From Sarocladium kiliense (lineage: Eukaryota > Ascomycota > Sordariomycetes > Hypocreales > Sarocladiaceae), in contig JAUZTG010000042.1 of NCBI GenBank assembly GCA_030734395.1, forward strand, positions 1,612,001 to 1,676,000: a stretch of 64,000 nucleotides of DNA, in the 5' to 3' direction. Positions within the stretch are counted from its first letter, which is position 1; each line of letters opens with the position of its first letter. The translations under genes and the position numbers were made by a program. The notes below the pieces were generated by a model. That model saw nothing but the letters and a program-made list of their open reading frames with translations. It had not been told where the DNA came from and did not search any database. This document shows, one piece after another, positions 21,931 to 32,236 of this stretch.

Positions 21931-23811
21931 ATGGACACAACTTTTCATAACATCGCCGCAGTTCTACGGCGCTCCCCTACCAGCAATCATGCATTGCCTA
22001 TTACCAGGCGGGACGCCTTGGCCAAGCGCCGGCTCGGTGATGGCCCCATCGCCGGCATCGTTGTCGGCGTGGTAGTCTTCTGCGCCTTGCTCTGCCTATG
22101 TCTCTATCCTGTCATTGTCGGCAAGCTGAAGCGTCGCCAACTTCGAAAGCAAAGAGAGCAGCATCTACCCACCGACCCGGAGGTTGGCGTTGCTGGCGGC
22201 AGTGGGCTCCCGGCCACCCTTCCCGATGACTACGAGCGCCGATTGTCATCGGCCGACTCAGTGAAGCCAAATGATACCAGCCCACGTGGCGAATTGGCGC
22301 TTACGCAGAGCAAGGAAGATGGTCAACGGAATCTGGCCGTAGACCCGAGCGCACAAACCGCTTGGGGCTCCCAGATGATTCAAGGCGCACCGGACGATAC
22401 TAGATCACAAGTACCTGGTCCAGAACTTACCCATCATGTAGGCGATGGACAAATGACGCCGTTCCCGATGTATGACGGCGGTGTATACTATCCAGGCGCA
22501 GACCCATCGGAGCCCAGAGGAGCCAATGCCGACTATTACAGCCCTTCAATACCGTCCGAAGCTTTCGGCATGTACACATTGCCTTCGCCGACTGAGCAAT
22601 CGGAGAGCTCTAGGATGCGGAAGCGAGGTAGTTCGCTACGAAGCAGCGTCAAGGATCTCTTGCGCAAGGCAAGTGGCCGAGAACGCACAATGAGCTCGAC
22701 TACCTCGGGCGATGGTGAGGCAATCGGCCCGCCCGGTGTCACGCCTCTACAGACCATGCTCCCAAATCAGGACCCGACTGACTCTCCCACGGAGATGTCT
22801 CCTGTAACATCCAGTCCACCAAACGGACAGCTACAATCACCTTCGCGCGCTCTTGGAGGGTCTCCCCGGGGTCTTCCAGATGAAGACTACACCCCGCTAC
22901 CACCTCCTGCTGAGCGCAGTTTCAAATACTCCCCGCCCGTCAATCCAGGCCCTGGAACGGTCAATCCAATGGATATTATGCCGGCTTCATCAGAGCCAGA
23001 GAAATGGCATCGTACCGATCACGATCTTTATGTGGCCACACATCGACCACCATCGGCATCAGTGTCTCCAACAACCCAATCAAATCCACAGTTCAGCTCT
23101 GTGGTCAACTCGACTCCATCTTCGACCGCTTCCCCTCCAGCACTTCCACCACATCTCGAAGAACCAACCCGCCACGACACGGACCAGACCATAAAGCCAG
23201 AGCCCGTCCCGGAACAGTTGCAAGACGTCGAAATGACCAATGCGCCGTATCAAAATTATTTACACCCCGAGCCGGACCCGGGAAGACATTTCAGCTACCC
23301 ATCGGATCAGTCCACGCCTTTCCCTGGACTGGCTTCCACTAACCCCTCTTCACACAACACACCATCTACATTACACACCGATACACCCTCCCCAGAGTCG
23401 TCAGGTGTCGCCTCAGACTTCCGGCACAGCGCCTCGCCGGCAGCAAGTAATCCATCACCTCGCCACGCCCCTGGCCACTACGCTTGTACTGTTCCGGATT
23501 GCGGGCAAGTGTTCGATCAGCATCACAAGCTGAATCACCATGCCCGCTATCACGCAAAGCAGCACCGGTGTGATTACCCAAACTGCGGCAAGGGCTTTGG
23601 AACGAAGACGCACCTTCAGCGTCATATCAACGATCGGCACCTACACAGCAAGAAATTCCATTGCGCGGTACCCAGCTGCGAGTACTCCAGAGCCGGTGGC
23701 AAAAGCTTTCTGAGAAAGGATAACTGGAAGAGGCACATGACACGTATACATCATGTCGAAACAAAAGATCTGCCCGAGCCTGTGGAATACGAAGAGATGA
23801 CGGATTCATAA
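21931..23811 (+). CDS. C2H2 zinc-finger protein with a transmembrane segment (626 aa)
   Basis: Single-exon gene. The ATG at 21931 is the first one in frame. A strongly hydrophobic stretch of about 26 residues (GPIAGIVVGVVVFCALLCLC, continuing to YPVIV, about 38-63) is followed at once by a basic cluster (KLKRRQLRKQR), so the model is a single-pass membrane protein with a cytosolic C-terminal part. Residues about 90-515 are disordered, Ser/Pro/Thr-rich. The C terminus carries three C2H2 fingers: CTVPDCGQVFDQHHKLNHHA, then CDYPNCGKGFGTKTHLQRHI, and a longer third one with an insert (CAVPSCEYSRAGGKSFLRKD, then WKRHMTRIHH). Known membrane-bound transcription factors are released by cleavage or routed to the nuclear envelope; that this one behaves so is inference. 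A basic KRR lies just before the membrane segment. Confidence 0.88.
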   Translation: MDTTFHNIAAVLRRSPTSNHALPITRRDALAKRRLGDGPIAGIVVGVVVFCALLCLCLYPVIVGKLKRRQLRKQREQHLPTDPEVGVAGGSGLPATLPDDYERRLSSADSVKPNDTSPRGELALTQSKEDGQRNLAVDPSAQTAWGSQMIQGAPDDTRSQVPGPELTHHVGDGQMTPFPMYDGGVYYPGADPSEPRGANADYYSPSIPSEAFGMYTLPSPTEQSESSRMRKRGSSLRSSVKDLLRKASGRERTMSSTTSGDGEAIGPPGVTPLQTMLPNQDPTDSPTEMSPVTSSPPNGQLQSPSRALGGSPRGLPDEDYTPLPPPAERSFKYSPPVNPGPGTVNPMDIMPASSEPEKWHRTDHDLYVATHRPPSASVSPTTQSNPQFSSVVNSTPSSTASPPALPPHLEEPTRHDTDQTIKPEPVPEQLQDVEMTNAPYQNYLHPEPDPGRHFSYPSDQSTPFPGLASTNPSSHNTPSTLHTDTPSPESSGVASDFRHSASPAASNPSPRHAPGHYACTVPDCGQVFDQHHKLNHHARYHAKQHRCDYPNCGKGFGTKTHLQRHINDRHLHSKKFHCAVPSCEYSRAGGKSFLRKDNWKRHMTRIHHVETKDLPEPVEYEEMTDS

Positions 23812-24408
23812 AGAGTCGAGTGAGCAGGCTAAGCAGTGGGGGCGTTGTCTGAACAACAACCGCGAGAGCGAGCGAAAACAAGGGTCCGGGTCAAGGATGC
23901 ATTGCGATTGTTTTACGGTACACATAACCAAGGCGTTCAGGGAGTGAACGATACCACTGTCGTTATCGTCTGTGATTGGGTGATGTTGGTCTTCGTGCAG
24001 GCTTGGAGCACGTCCTTTGAATTTATGTATTACTTTACATGCCGACCAACAATTGATTAATCGACAATGAGTGCTTACGGCCTTGCTGCCTTTCGCACTT
24101 TTATGATATATATTCTGCCGAGTATTCTAGCCACTTGTCTACTCACTTTCTGGCTATGCGTGCATGTGCTATTCTAGCAATGATTCGGGTGCTATCTTAC
24201 ACATTGTGATGACGATACCATACATCCTCGTCAGCAGCCTGGCTATTGACGTATATCACATCCCGATCATGGGGCTCTGTTTGTGCCGTTGCCAGTCCAC
24301 GCGGGCTACATTGTGTTGCGGTCTTAAACAATTTAAAGGTAGCGTTTGATAGCCGGTGACCGATGAGCCAGCATCGTGACCAGCAAGTTTTAATATGCCG
24401 CCGTGGTC
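23812..24408. other. Intergenic region between convergent genes
   Basis: About 600 bp between the 3' ends of the C2H2 gene and RRP40. Base composition shifts towards A/T between 24000 and 24350, as expected for 3' untranslated and terminator sequence. No gene seen. Confidence 0.4.
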
Positions 24409-25220
24409 TTAGCTCAACTCCTTGATTACTTTCTTGACTACTTTCTTCTGATCCTCCATGCTTAGTCTCTTCTCATCCGTCTCTTGAATGGCTCTACCCA
24501 CTGCGATGACGGTCTTGACGTTTGTACTGTCCACCCAGAACTTCCCATTCCTTCCTGTTGCCGTCTCAAACTGCAAGCCAGCGTTCCCCAGCTCTTCCAG
24601 AACCACCAATCCTGAGCCTTTCGGCATCATGAGCCTCCGTGCCATCCCCAGGGAGACATTGAAGACCATGCCACCTGTAAGCGGACCAAGGCCATCGGCC
24701 TTGCCTGTTGATGATGACACGCATTCGATCTCTGCGTCCAAATGTCGGTTCGCTAGGGAGACGCGCGCATAGACTAGGGCGCCGGCAGCGAGGATTGGAC
24801 GGGTCTTCTTGGTAGCGGATTCGAAGGAGAGATGTGGGAGGAGGGCTGGTGCGGTATAGTCGGTGAGGGTAACGAAGTAGGCGTCGGCGGTGCTGCGTTG
24901 GACGGTACCGATGACAAGCTCACCGGCGCGAGGAACATACTGAGAATTGGACATGTTGTTAGCAGTAAGACCAAGCAGCAAGAAGCCAAGGGACCTGAGA
25001 GTCTGTATGAATTACATACCCGCCCTCCTGAAGTCTCAACGCGGATCAGGTTCTTCTGCCTGTCAGTGACGAGCTGCCCCGCGAGTGTAGGTAGAATGTC
25101 GTTTGGCGCAACATGTCTGAGGCCGGGCCCTAGTCGCAGCGCCTTTTTGGGATGTGAGGGGATTAGACTTGGGTCGATCTCATCGCCCGGTAGGACGTAT
25201 ACGGGTTCTGAGGTTGTCAT
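24409..25220 (-). CDS. RRP40: Exosome subunit Rrp40 (EXOSC3 homologue)
   Basis: Rrp40 is one of the three S1/KH cap proteins of the RNA exosome, which processes rRNA and degrades RNA in the nucleus and cytoplasm. Two exons, 25220..25020 and 24939..24409, joined in phase 0 (GTATGT donor, TTCTCAG acceptor with an upstream GCTAAC branch site). The product has 243 residues, against 240 in yeast. The N-terminal domain starts VYVLPGDEID and ends at RVETSGGR. The S1 domain begins YVPRAGELVIGTVQRSTADA. The KH-like domain carries the family GxNG motif in GRNGKFWVDS. The conserved length and motif order make the call firm. Divergently transcribed from SSZ1 with 382 bp between the two starts. Confidence 0.95.
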
Positions 25221-25602
25221 GGCCGCCCAGGTTGTGCAGTATTGTGGATGGCGACCACATTCGAGGCTTCACGGCAGCTTCAAGTCGTCTTTGATGGCAG
25301 ATGAGTGGGGCGTTGGCCGATAAGGAGCCTCTTATCGCCCAGCGCAACAAATTTCTGGATTTTTTAAGGCGGCGGCTGCTTTTGGGGGGAGCCAGGACCG
25401 AAAGAGAAGAGTTTCCAGTGGCCAAAGCGACCCCCACCATCCCATCCATCTTTTTCTCACCAGGGACAAAGGACCCATCGACCTTTGCTTGCGACTTTTG
25501 CATTTGAACCAGCTGCACATCACCTTCTTTGCCGGCATTTCGCATATTCTTGATTACGGCAACTTTATTTTCGTTTCCCACACTTCGAACCGATAAACCG
25601 AG
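25221..25602. promoter_or_regulatory. Bidirectional promoter of RRP40 and SSZ1
   Basis: The 382 bp between the two ATGs must serve both genes. It contains the GATAAG inverted repeat at 25315..25340, described separately. No clear TATA box on either strand. Confidence 0.7.
25315..25340. promoter_or_regulatory. Inverted GATAAG pair (palindrome)
   Basis: Left arm GGCCGATAAG (25315..25324) and right arm CTTATCGCCC (25331..25340) match as an inverted repeat at nine of ten positions around the spacer GAGCCT. Each arm holds a GATA-factor type site (CGATAAG). It lies about 100 bp before the RRP40 start and 265 bp before the SSZ1 start. Binding by a GATA factor is inference. Confidence 0.6.
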
Positions 25603-27464
25603 ATGGCTGAGAACGGGGCCGCGATCGAGCCCAGCGAGCGCGTGGTGATTGGTATCACCTTTGGCAACTCGAACGGCTCCATTGCCTACACTGTTGACGA
25701 CAAGGCTGAGGTTATTGCCAACGAGGATGGTGGTATGTGCTGATAGTTGCCCCTCAAAGCTCTCTGCAAGGAGTCGGCTGAGATGGAGCTCATGCGCTGA
25801 CATTGAGTTCTCCACGTTACAGACCGACAGATCCCCAGCGTCCTCTCATACGTTGATGGCGACGAGTACTACGGCACCCAGGCCAAGGCTTTCCTGATCC
25901 GCAACCCCTCAAACACCATTGCCAACTTCCGCGACTTCCTCGGTCAAGAGTACGCCTACACTCCCGAACCCTTGTATCCATACGACCTATACTAACCACG
26001 ATCTCCAGCTTCAAGTCCATCGACCCTACGCACTGCCACGCTGCTGCACACCCCCAAGAAGTCGACGGCGCCGTTGCCTTCTCTGTCAATGACAAGGATG
26101 ACGCTGAGACCCCTTCGACCGTCACTGCCTCTGAGGCCGCGACTCGTTACCTCCGCCGTCTGACCAGCTCTGCCACCGAGTACCTTGGCAAGAAGGTCAC
26201 TTCCGCCGTTATTACTGTTCCCACCAACTTCTCCGAGAAGCAGCGCGAGGCCCTCACCAAGGCCGCTCGCGATGCCGGCCTCGAGATCCTTCAGCTCGTC
26301 TCTGACCCCGTCGCTGCCGTGCTTGCGTATGACGCTCGCGCTGAGGCCGAGGTCAAGGACAAGATCATTGTGGTTGCTGATCTCGGTGGCACTCGCTCCG
26401 ATGTTGCCGTTGTGGCTTCAAGAGGCGGCATGTACACTGTTCTCGCTACTGCGCACGACTACGAGTTCGCTGGCGTTCATCTCGACAACGTCCTCATGGA
26501 CCACTTCGCCAAGGAGTTCATGAAGAAGCACAACAACGTCGACCCTCGCTCCAACCCCAAGAGCCTCGCTAAGCTCCGCGCCGAGGCCGAGAACACCAAG
26601 AAGGCCCTCAGTCTGGGCACCAACGCTCAGTTCAGTGTCGAGTCTCTTGCCGAGGGTCTTGACTTCTCTGCTACCATCAACAGGATACGCTACGAGATGG
26701 TTGGTCGCAAGGTGTTTGAGGGCTTCAACCGTCTTGTTGAGGGTGTTGTCAAGAAGGCCGGGCTTGATGTTCTAGACATTGATGAGGTTATCATGTGTGG
26801 TGGTACCTCTCACACTCCCCGGATAGCAAACAACCTCCGTGGCATCTTCCCCGAGACTACCGCCATCCTCGCCCCTGCCACCAGCGCTATCGCCATCAAC
26901 CCCTCCGAGCTTCAGGTTCGCGGTGCTGCGCTCCAGGCTTCCCTGATTCAGGAGTACGAGGCCAGCGATATCGAGCAGTCCACTCACCCCGCCGTCACCA
27001 CCGTCAAGCATATCTCAAACGCGATTGGTGTCGTCACCGTCGGCGCCGATGGCTCCGAGGTCTTCACCCCTGTCATGCCCGCCGAGACGGCCGTCCCTGC
27101 CCGTCGCACCGTGCAGATCCCCGCACCCGCCGACGGCGGCGACGTCCTCATCCGTGTTGTCGAGGGCGGCACCCACATCAAGGTCACCAAGCCTGAGCCC
27201 AAGGAGCCCAAGTCGAACGGCGCTACCGTTGCGGACGCTGATGAGGATGACTCTGAGTTTGATGAGAGCGATGAGGAGGAGGAGGAGAAGCGAGAGAAGG
27301 TTTGGAAGATTGGTGGACAGCTCGCTGAGGCGGCTGTCAGGGATGTGAAGAAGGGCGGAAAGGTCGAGGTCACGATTAATGTCCAGGCTGACCTTGGCGT
27401 CACCGTTACCGCACGGGAGGTTGGTGGCAAGGGCGGTGTTAGGGGTAACCTCAAGGGCCAGTAA
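25603..27464 (+). CDS. SSZ1: Ssz1-type Hsp70 of the ribosome-associated complex (570 aa)
   Basis: Ssz1 pairs with zuotin in the ribosome-associated complex, which assists the Ssb chaperone on nascent chains. Three exons: 25603..25732, 25823..25949 and 26009..27464, with GTATGT and GTACGC donors and an ACTAACC branch site in intron 2. The product is 570 residues (yeast 538). The Hsp70 nucleotide-binding domain is complete: VVIGITFGNSNGSIAY, VITVPTNFSEKQREALTKAA, VVADLGGTRSDVAVV and IDEVIMCGGTSHTPRI. The substrate-binding part is short, as usual for Ssz1, and lacks the helical lid. Between residues of about 500 and 530 there is a highly acidic stretch (DADEDDSEFDESDEEEEE), an insertion that I do not remember from yeast Ssz1. 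Codon use is strongly C-biased, in keeping with high expression. Confidence 0.95.
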
Positions 27465-27818
27465 AGAAATGGCTCTAGGTTGCATGGGAGCAGGAGATGA
27501 TTTGCGTTGTTTGATAAAAAGGTGAAAGTTCTTGACAAAGAAGACGTTTATGGAACAAGGGCAACGGAGACATACTTTGACGGGATTTTCACTCGCAGTT
27601 AGACGATAGAAGGATGAAATGAACTACTGCTTGCGCAGACTCTCAGAATCACTTGTGCTCTTTTTATCTTCTAACGACACCAGTTAGAAAACACGTAGTC
27701 GAAGAGCCTCCCCCGACCCTGCGCCTCCTGAAAAAAGCAGCCAGAAACGCCTGGTGTTCCTCTAGTTGTTACGAAGCCCAAGCAAGATGTAAGCCAAACA
27801 TAACCCAAGCCTATTTCA
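27465..27818. other. Intergenic region between convergent SSZ1 and NT-C2 genes
   Basis: 354 bp with 3' untranslated sequence of both genes. No further feature. Confidence 0.4.
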
Positions 27819-28192
27819 TCACGTCACCGTCAACCCACCGGGTAACTTCCAAGCAACCAGGTTATCCCTCGCCTCATGCTCTGCAATCTCCCTCTCCCTC
27901 GCCCTCCTCGACCCCGATGTACCCGGCCCACCGCCGCTACTCTCACTGCCTAGCGTCGGTGTCATGCTAGCAAGACTGCTCCCCCTGCTCCTCCCGCCAT
28001 TACTGCCATCCCGTAGATCACCACTGCTATCTCTCGCGAGCCAAGGTGTTCTACGGCTGTGATGACCGCCAGTTCCTCTGCCGTTCGCGCCAGTTCCAAC
28101 ACCGCCTGTCCGCCCCGTCACGGTTGAGACGCTCTTATCGCTTGAGCCGCTGGGGGTACGCTGATGCCGCCAGGGGATGTGGTTGTTGTGGC

Positions 28193-28231
<39 letters not shown>

Positions 28232-29368
28232 GACTGTGGAAGTGGTGGGAGAAGCCGTGGAGATTGAGTCGCTTGAAATCACGGGGTCGAAGAGTGCCGG
28301 TGTTGGCTCCGCTGGGCGAATCGGTTTCTTCATCATCTTCCGAATCTGGAGTGGCGGAAGAGTCGTGTTTGGTTCGCCAGCCGTTACCGCCGGAGAAGAT
28401 GTCTTCGATGCATTCATCTGCGGGGAGCTCACTTGGTTGACGGTACCATGATGCGGCCAGGGTACGACGATAGAGGTCCTGAACTTCTGCCGCGTCGCGA
28501 GGCTTTGATATGCTCGGCACCGCAGCTGGAACATACTGGTCAGTAAGAGTTGATGGTGGTGGAGACATGATATGTTGGAAACTCACGCCCAGCTGCTTCA
28601 TCCTCAATTGGCTCGCCAGCTGTGAGCCCAGCGATACCGCCAAAGACGGGTGCCATCCGTAATGCTGGGGCAGAGTAGTTGCGATCGCCATCCTTCTGTA
28701 CCATAAGAATGCTGACCTTGAGAGTACTGTTCACCTTGCTGTCCTGCATCAGATATCTCCTGATAATGCCGTCCTCGATATCGCCTTCCAAAGCCTTAGC
28801 GGCTGTTACTGGACTGACACCAAAACTGCCACTACGTCCTCTCCCTGGTGATGCGATGTCTTTGATGAGGTTCTCGCTCTCCTCGACGTATTCGCTGAGA
28901 TTAAGCTTGACATGACCGAGGGTGATCTTCTCAGTGTGGCCGAACTCTTGAACTACTTCAAGCTCGAGGGGGCAGTCGGTGAGGTGATTGTTCTTGTCGA
29001 TGGTGATGCGAACGGAAGAAATGAGTTTGGTGAAGGAGTAGTCAACCTTGTGGTTGGCTATTGGGCACTTGTTTGTGCGGCCGCGGTGCTCCGCGTGCAT
29101 AGAGTGAGCGAGGTGCCATTTGACAAACGAATTGCCAGAGACAAGGGGAACATTGTTGAGGTCGTAGATCTGAGGTTGGGTCAGCCAGGCCCATCTCTTG
29201 ACGAGCTACTTGACGTGCGAATTGAGTTCACAGATTTGGCGTACCTTGAGGTGAAGGTCAAATTTAGGCTGGTGAGATGAAGGTCAGTAAGAGGATTCCA
29301 GGCCCGAATGAGACGCGCATCACGCGACATACCTTGCGAGCCTTGCCGACTGTTGGTAAGAGATGCAT
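27819..29368 (-). CDS. NT-C2 (EEIG1/EHBP1-type C2) domain protein, four exons (449 aa)
   Basis: Exons: 29368..29333 (12 codons), 29268..29245 (8 codons, 24 nt), 29169..28587 and 28525..27819; the sum is an exact multiple of three, 449 residues. The N-terminal C2-type domain (about 1-165) shows the family pattern KPKFDLHLKIYDL, VPLVSGNSFVKWHL, NHKVDYSFTK, DKNNHLTDCPLELEVVQEFG and LGHVKLNLSEYVEE, followed by RRYLMQDSKVNSTLKVSI. NT-C2 proteins bind membranes and scaffold trafficking or signalling complexes; the fungal role is unknown. The C-terminal 280 residues are disordered, with a run of twelve Asn coded by an AAC repeat and a Gly/Ser/Arg-rich part. Intron 3 skips a CAG beside the branch site and uses a TTCCAG downstream; the reading frame forces this choice. 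Confidence 0.88.
28193..28231. repeat. Trinucleotide microsatellite (GTT)13, coding for poly-Asn
   Basis: An uninterrupted run of about 13 GTT units on the + strand (AAC on the coding minus strand) inside the last exon of the NT-C2 gene. It gives most of the twelve-residue Asn run and keeps frame if units are gained or lost. Confidence 0.95.
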
Positions 29369-31109
29369 GTCAGCGGTGTGTTTTCAACATTTAGGTGCTG
29401 TAGCATGAGGCGGAATTGATGTTTGGTCGGAGTTTATATGACTCGTGAGTCGGAACTCGGCTCATTGAGCGAGCTGAGACGCCCCGATCAGACCACTAAG
29501 CCTAAGTACGCGGGAGGAGCCTCAGAAGCTTGAAGAACCGCATCCTCTATTGGAAGTCAAAGTCGTATACGGGGGATTCCAGCCAGTGGTGCTTTGAAGC
29601 GAAAGGGTGGGCTGCAACAGTGAGAGCGCATCGCCAAGGGGAAGGGATTGGATGAGATGCGAGCTGGGCTGACTGTGCAACACAATGGGAAGACAACAAA
29701 GAGAGACAAGGAAGTGCTTACTCAGGGAGTCCATCTAGGCCATTCCCTCACGGATGCGTCCTTATCGTAGCTGAGGCCCTCAAAAGCGACGGAAGAAGCG
29801 GATGGGCGGGGGTAAGCAGGGGCCCGCGAAGGTGGCGGTTCTCGACGCTATTGTGTCGCGCTATGGCGATTCTGGACCGCTATCAACAGAGGACCGGTCA
29901 ATTGTCGATGGTTGCACTGCATGCGGGGGGAAATGAGGGAGGGATCGAGGCACAGACGCGAGGACGGTCGTTGTGTTCTTTGACGGTGATGAAACTGTGA
30001 GCTGTGTCTTTGTAGGAGAGATGCAGTGTCGAGATGGAGGCTGGTGAAGGCGAAGGTGAAGGTGAAGGCGGCAGATCAGGTGATGACGCTGGTTTTAGCA
30101 CGTAGCGGGACACCAGAACAACGTGCACCACGCCTGAGATACATTGCGTGTGCCACCGACTACGCTCCTATAATGTTCTCCGCCAAAATCCAAGAGATTA
30201 TTATCCGGTATCATCACTTGCGTGCACGGAGCCAAATGACGGTTCCAAGTCCGGAATTCGAACCCAGATCTCCCGCCCCAACAGGGTCTAGCTTCTGCTG
30301 GTTGCCAATACGATACGGTTGGCGATTTACACCACCTGGGACCGTTGATAATACTCATTCTTGAATGATTATACAGTTACTGCAGGTCCATCTAGTGCAT
30401 GTAAGAAGTCGTTGAACAATGTAGCCAGAAGATCAAAGATTGCTGCAATGGTTGAGGCGAGGAGGGTGTGGTTCGGGGGCGTGGCTGGACATTCGCTGTA
30501 CTGGACACTACCGCCTGGTTGGTGTTCCACGGCCACCCACTAACAACCACGGCAATCGAGGGTCCAGCCTCAATGGTCATTCTGCAACAGGCTTCGTTGA
30601 GCTTGACTTCGTATATGTATGGCCTCTTCCATGCCGCTAGTGACTCAAGTAGACGAGCATGACCTGGTTCTGTAGCAGACACGGAAAATATGGTGTTACT
30701 GCACTCAATGCTTGCCCTCTTCCACGCCGGTTCTACAACCACCCCTTGCTACTTCACTCCAGCACTCCTTACGTCCAGCTTCATGTTTAACTTAGAAAGG
30801 GCCTAGTCCTTGACATTATATAACCTGGTTATAGCCCAAGCTATGCACGGTTTTTGTCGTCGTTGTTAGCTTCGGCAGAGGTTCACGCTGGAGTTCCAAC
30901 GTTTCGCGCTTCATGCCGTGGCGTCCAGTGAAAGACGTTCTCGTACAGGAGAATAGAATCTCCGTCTAGGTAACAACCCCGCGTGCGGCTGAACAAGCTG
31001 AAGCTCTCTCCTCGTCTCGAAGCCTCGCGAAGAGTATTAGATGAATAGCATGCAAGGGCTATTCCTCCTTGACACCGAATTCCAGGACCTTTAGTGCTCC
31101 GAGACAGCG
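29369..31109. other. Gene-free region between the NT-C2 and cysteine-rich membrane protein genes
   Basis: 1.74 kb that contains the NT-C2 promoter, a short GAAGGT minisatellite at 30043..30070 and a tRNA T-arm-like sequence at 30251..30267. Open frames on both strands are short and featureless. The last 350 bp should hold the promoter of the gene at 31110. Confidence 0.4.
30043..30070. repeat. Short hexanucleotide minisatellite (GGTGAA/GGCGAA type)
   Basis: About four and a half direct copies of a 6-bp unit (GGTGAA with GGCGAA variants) in a non-coding region. Local slippage product; no function suggested. Confidence 0.8.
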
Positions 31110-32236
31110 ATGAACTGTCCTCAGGTTATTGGTGTTCCCTGTGGAGGCGGAGGAGCAGCAGGGACAATGAATGATCCTTCAGGGACATTAACCAATCCTT
31201 CAACAACAGAGATCGACATGTCGCGCATTTACGCCCTGCCAACGGTGACCACCTCGTCCAATGCAGGGCCGATCACACCTGGGGCTGCTCTACCCTCGGA
31301 CTGCCTGTCGAGTCTCTGGGACTTCCAGACGCCCGGCCTCCTGCCCTATAACCCGTTCTCGTGGACTTACTACACGGTTGGCTGTGCCGTGTCCTCTTGC
31401 TGTCCGGGCACGCAGCCCCCATTCTCTACCGGCTACGAGTGGTTGACAACCTACCATAGCCCAGCTGTGTGCCCGGCTGGCCATAAGACGTGTCCCGGCC
31501 CAAGTGTCCTGACACCAACATCAGGAGAGACCCTTGCCTTCTGCTGTCCAAGCAAGTACACCCCGATTTCCGCTGGTATAGTTCACCTGGAACGCGTAGC
31601 TGATAATGGTAATGAGGTAAAGGCGCCTTTAGTTGTCCTGGCCGCGGGGGTCAGTACAACGAATGGTTTGCATGTCAAAGCGACCTGGCTTCGACCACCA
31701 CAGCGATCCTCATGGACAACCTCAAAGACCAGCGGACCCTGGGAACTGAGGACATAAACATCTATCATTATACAGTATCCTCGGTAGTATACAATGTCAA
31801 GGTCGTGGCCCACCCCATACAGATCCGCTGGAAGCCCGAGGACAGGCTCACCTCAACCACTTCAACGATAGCTACCTCCTCAGACGCCACGGCTGACAGT
31901 TCTGAGGAGGCAAGCTCGGGGCTGTCAACCGGGGCAAAGATTGGCCTGGGAGTTGGGCTAGGTCTGGTCGGCCTCATTGTTCTTTCGGCCATTATTTGGT
32001 GGCTCCGCCGACGTCGTGTGACACGAGGGCCGGACCAACACCCACCGACGTATGAGGGATGGCAGAAGGCGGAGCTTGAAGCTAGCAATGCCATACCTGG
32101 CCAGGAGCCTCTAGAACCCGCCGAACTTCCAGATAGGAAGGGCTGGCCGAATGAGGAAACGGTAAGCATACCCTCGCTTAACGGGGACTCCTCCTATCTA
32201 TTGCAGCTGCTTTCCCTCACTATGCGTGGGATATAG
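31110..32236 (+). CDS. Cysteine-rich single-pass membrane protein (about 349 aa)
   Basis: Two exons are proposed: 31110..31555 and 31633..32236, with a 77-nt intron (AAG-TACACC donor region, CTTTAG acceptor). This joins FCCPS to CPGRGGQYNEWFACQSDLAS in frame, restoring one protein. The N-terminal part is rich in Cys (VGCAVSSCCPGTQPP, AVCPAGHKTCPGP, LAFCCPS), which suggests disulphide bonds outside the cytosol. A Ser/Thr stalk (about 215-245) precedes a membrane segment at about 249-272 (IGLGVGLGLVGLIVLSAIIW) with RRRR after it, giving an outside-in topology. There is no clear signal peptide at the proposed start, so a 5' exon could be missing. A second 45-nt GTAAGC-TTGCAG intron near 32162..32206 is possible and would not change the frame. 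This architecture is common among fungal cell-surface sensor-like proteins; the function is unknown. Confidence 0.65.

Noticed and set aside
28540..28586. Continuation of the NT-C2 exon 3 frame past 28586 to a stop at 28540
   Set aside because: The GTGAGT donor at 28586 and the following conserved frame of exon 4 show that this is intron sequence.
30251..30267. tRNA T-arm-like sequence on the minus strand (GGGTTCGAATTCC)
   Set aside because: The T stem can form, but no matching 5' acceptor stem or D arm was found upstream, and the 61st position is not C. Probably chance or a decayed tRNA fragment.
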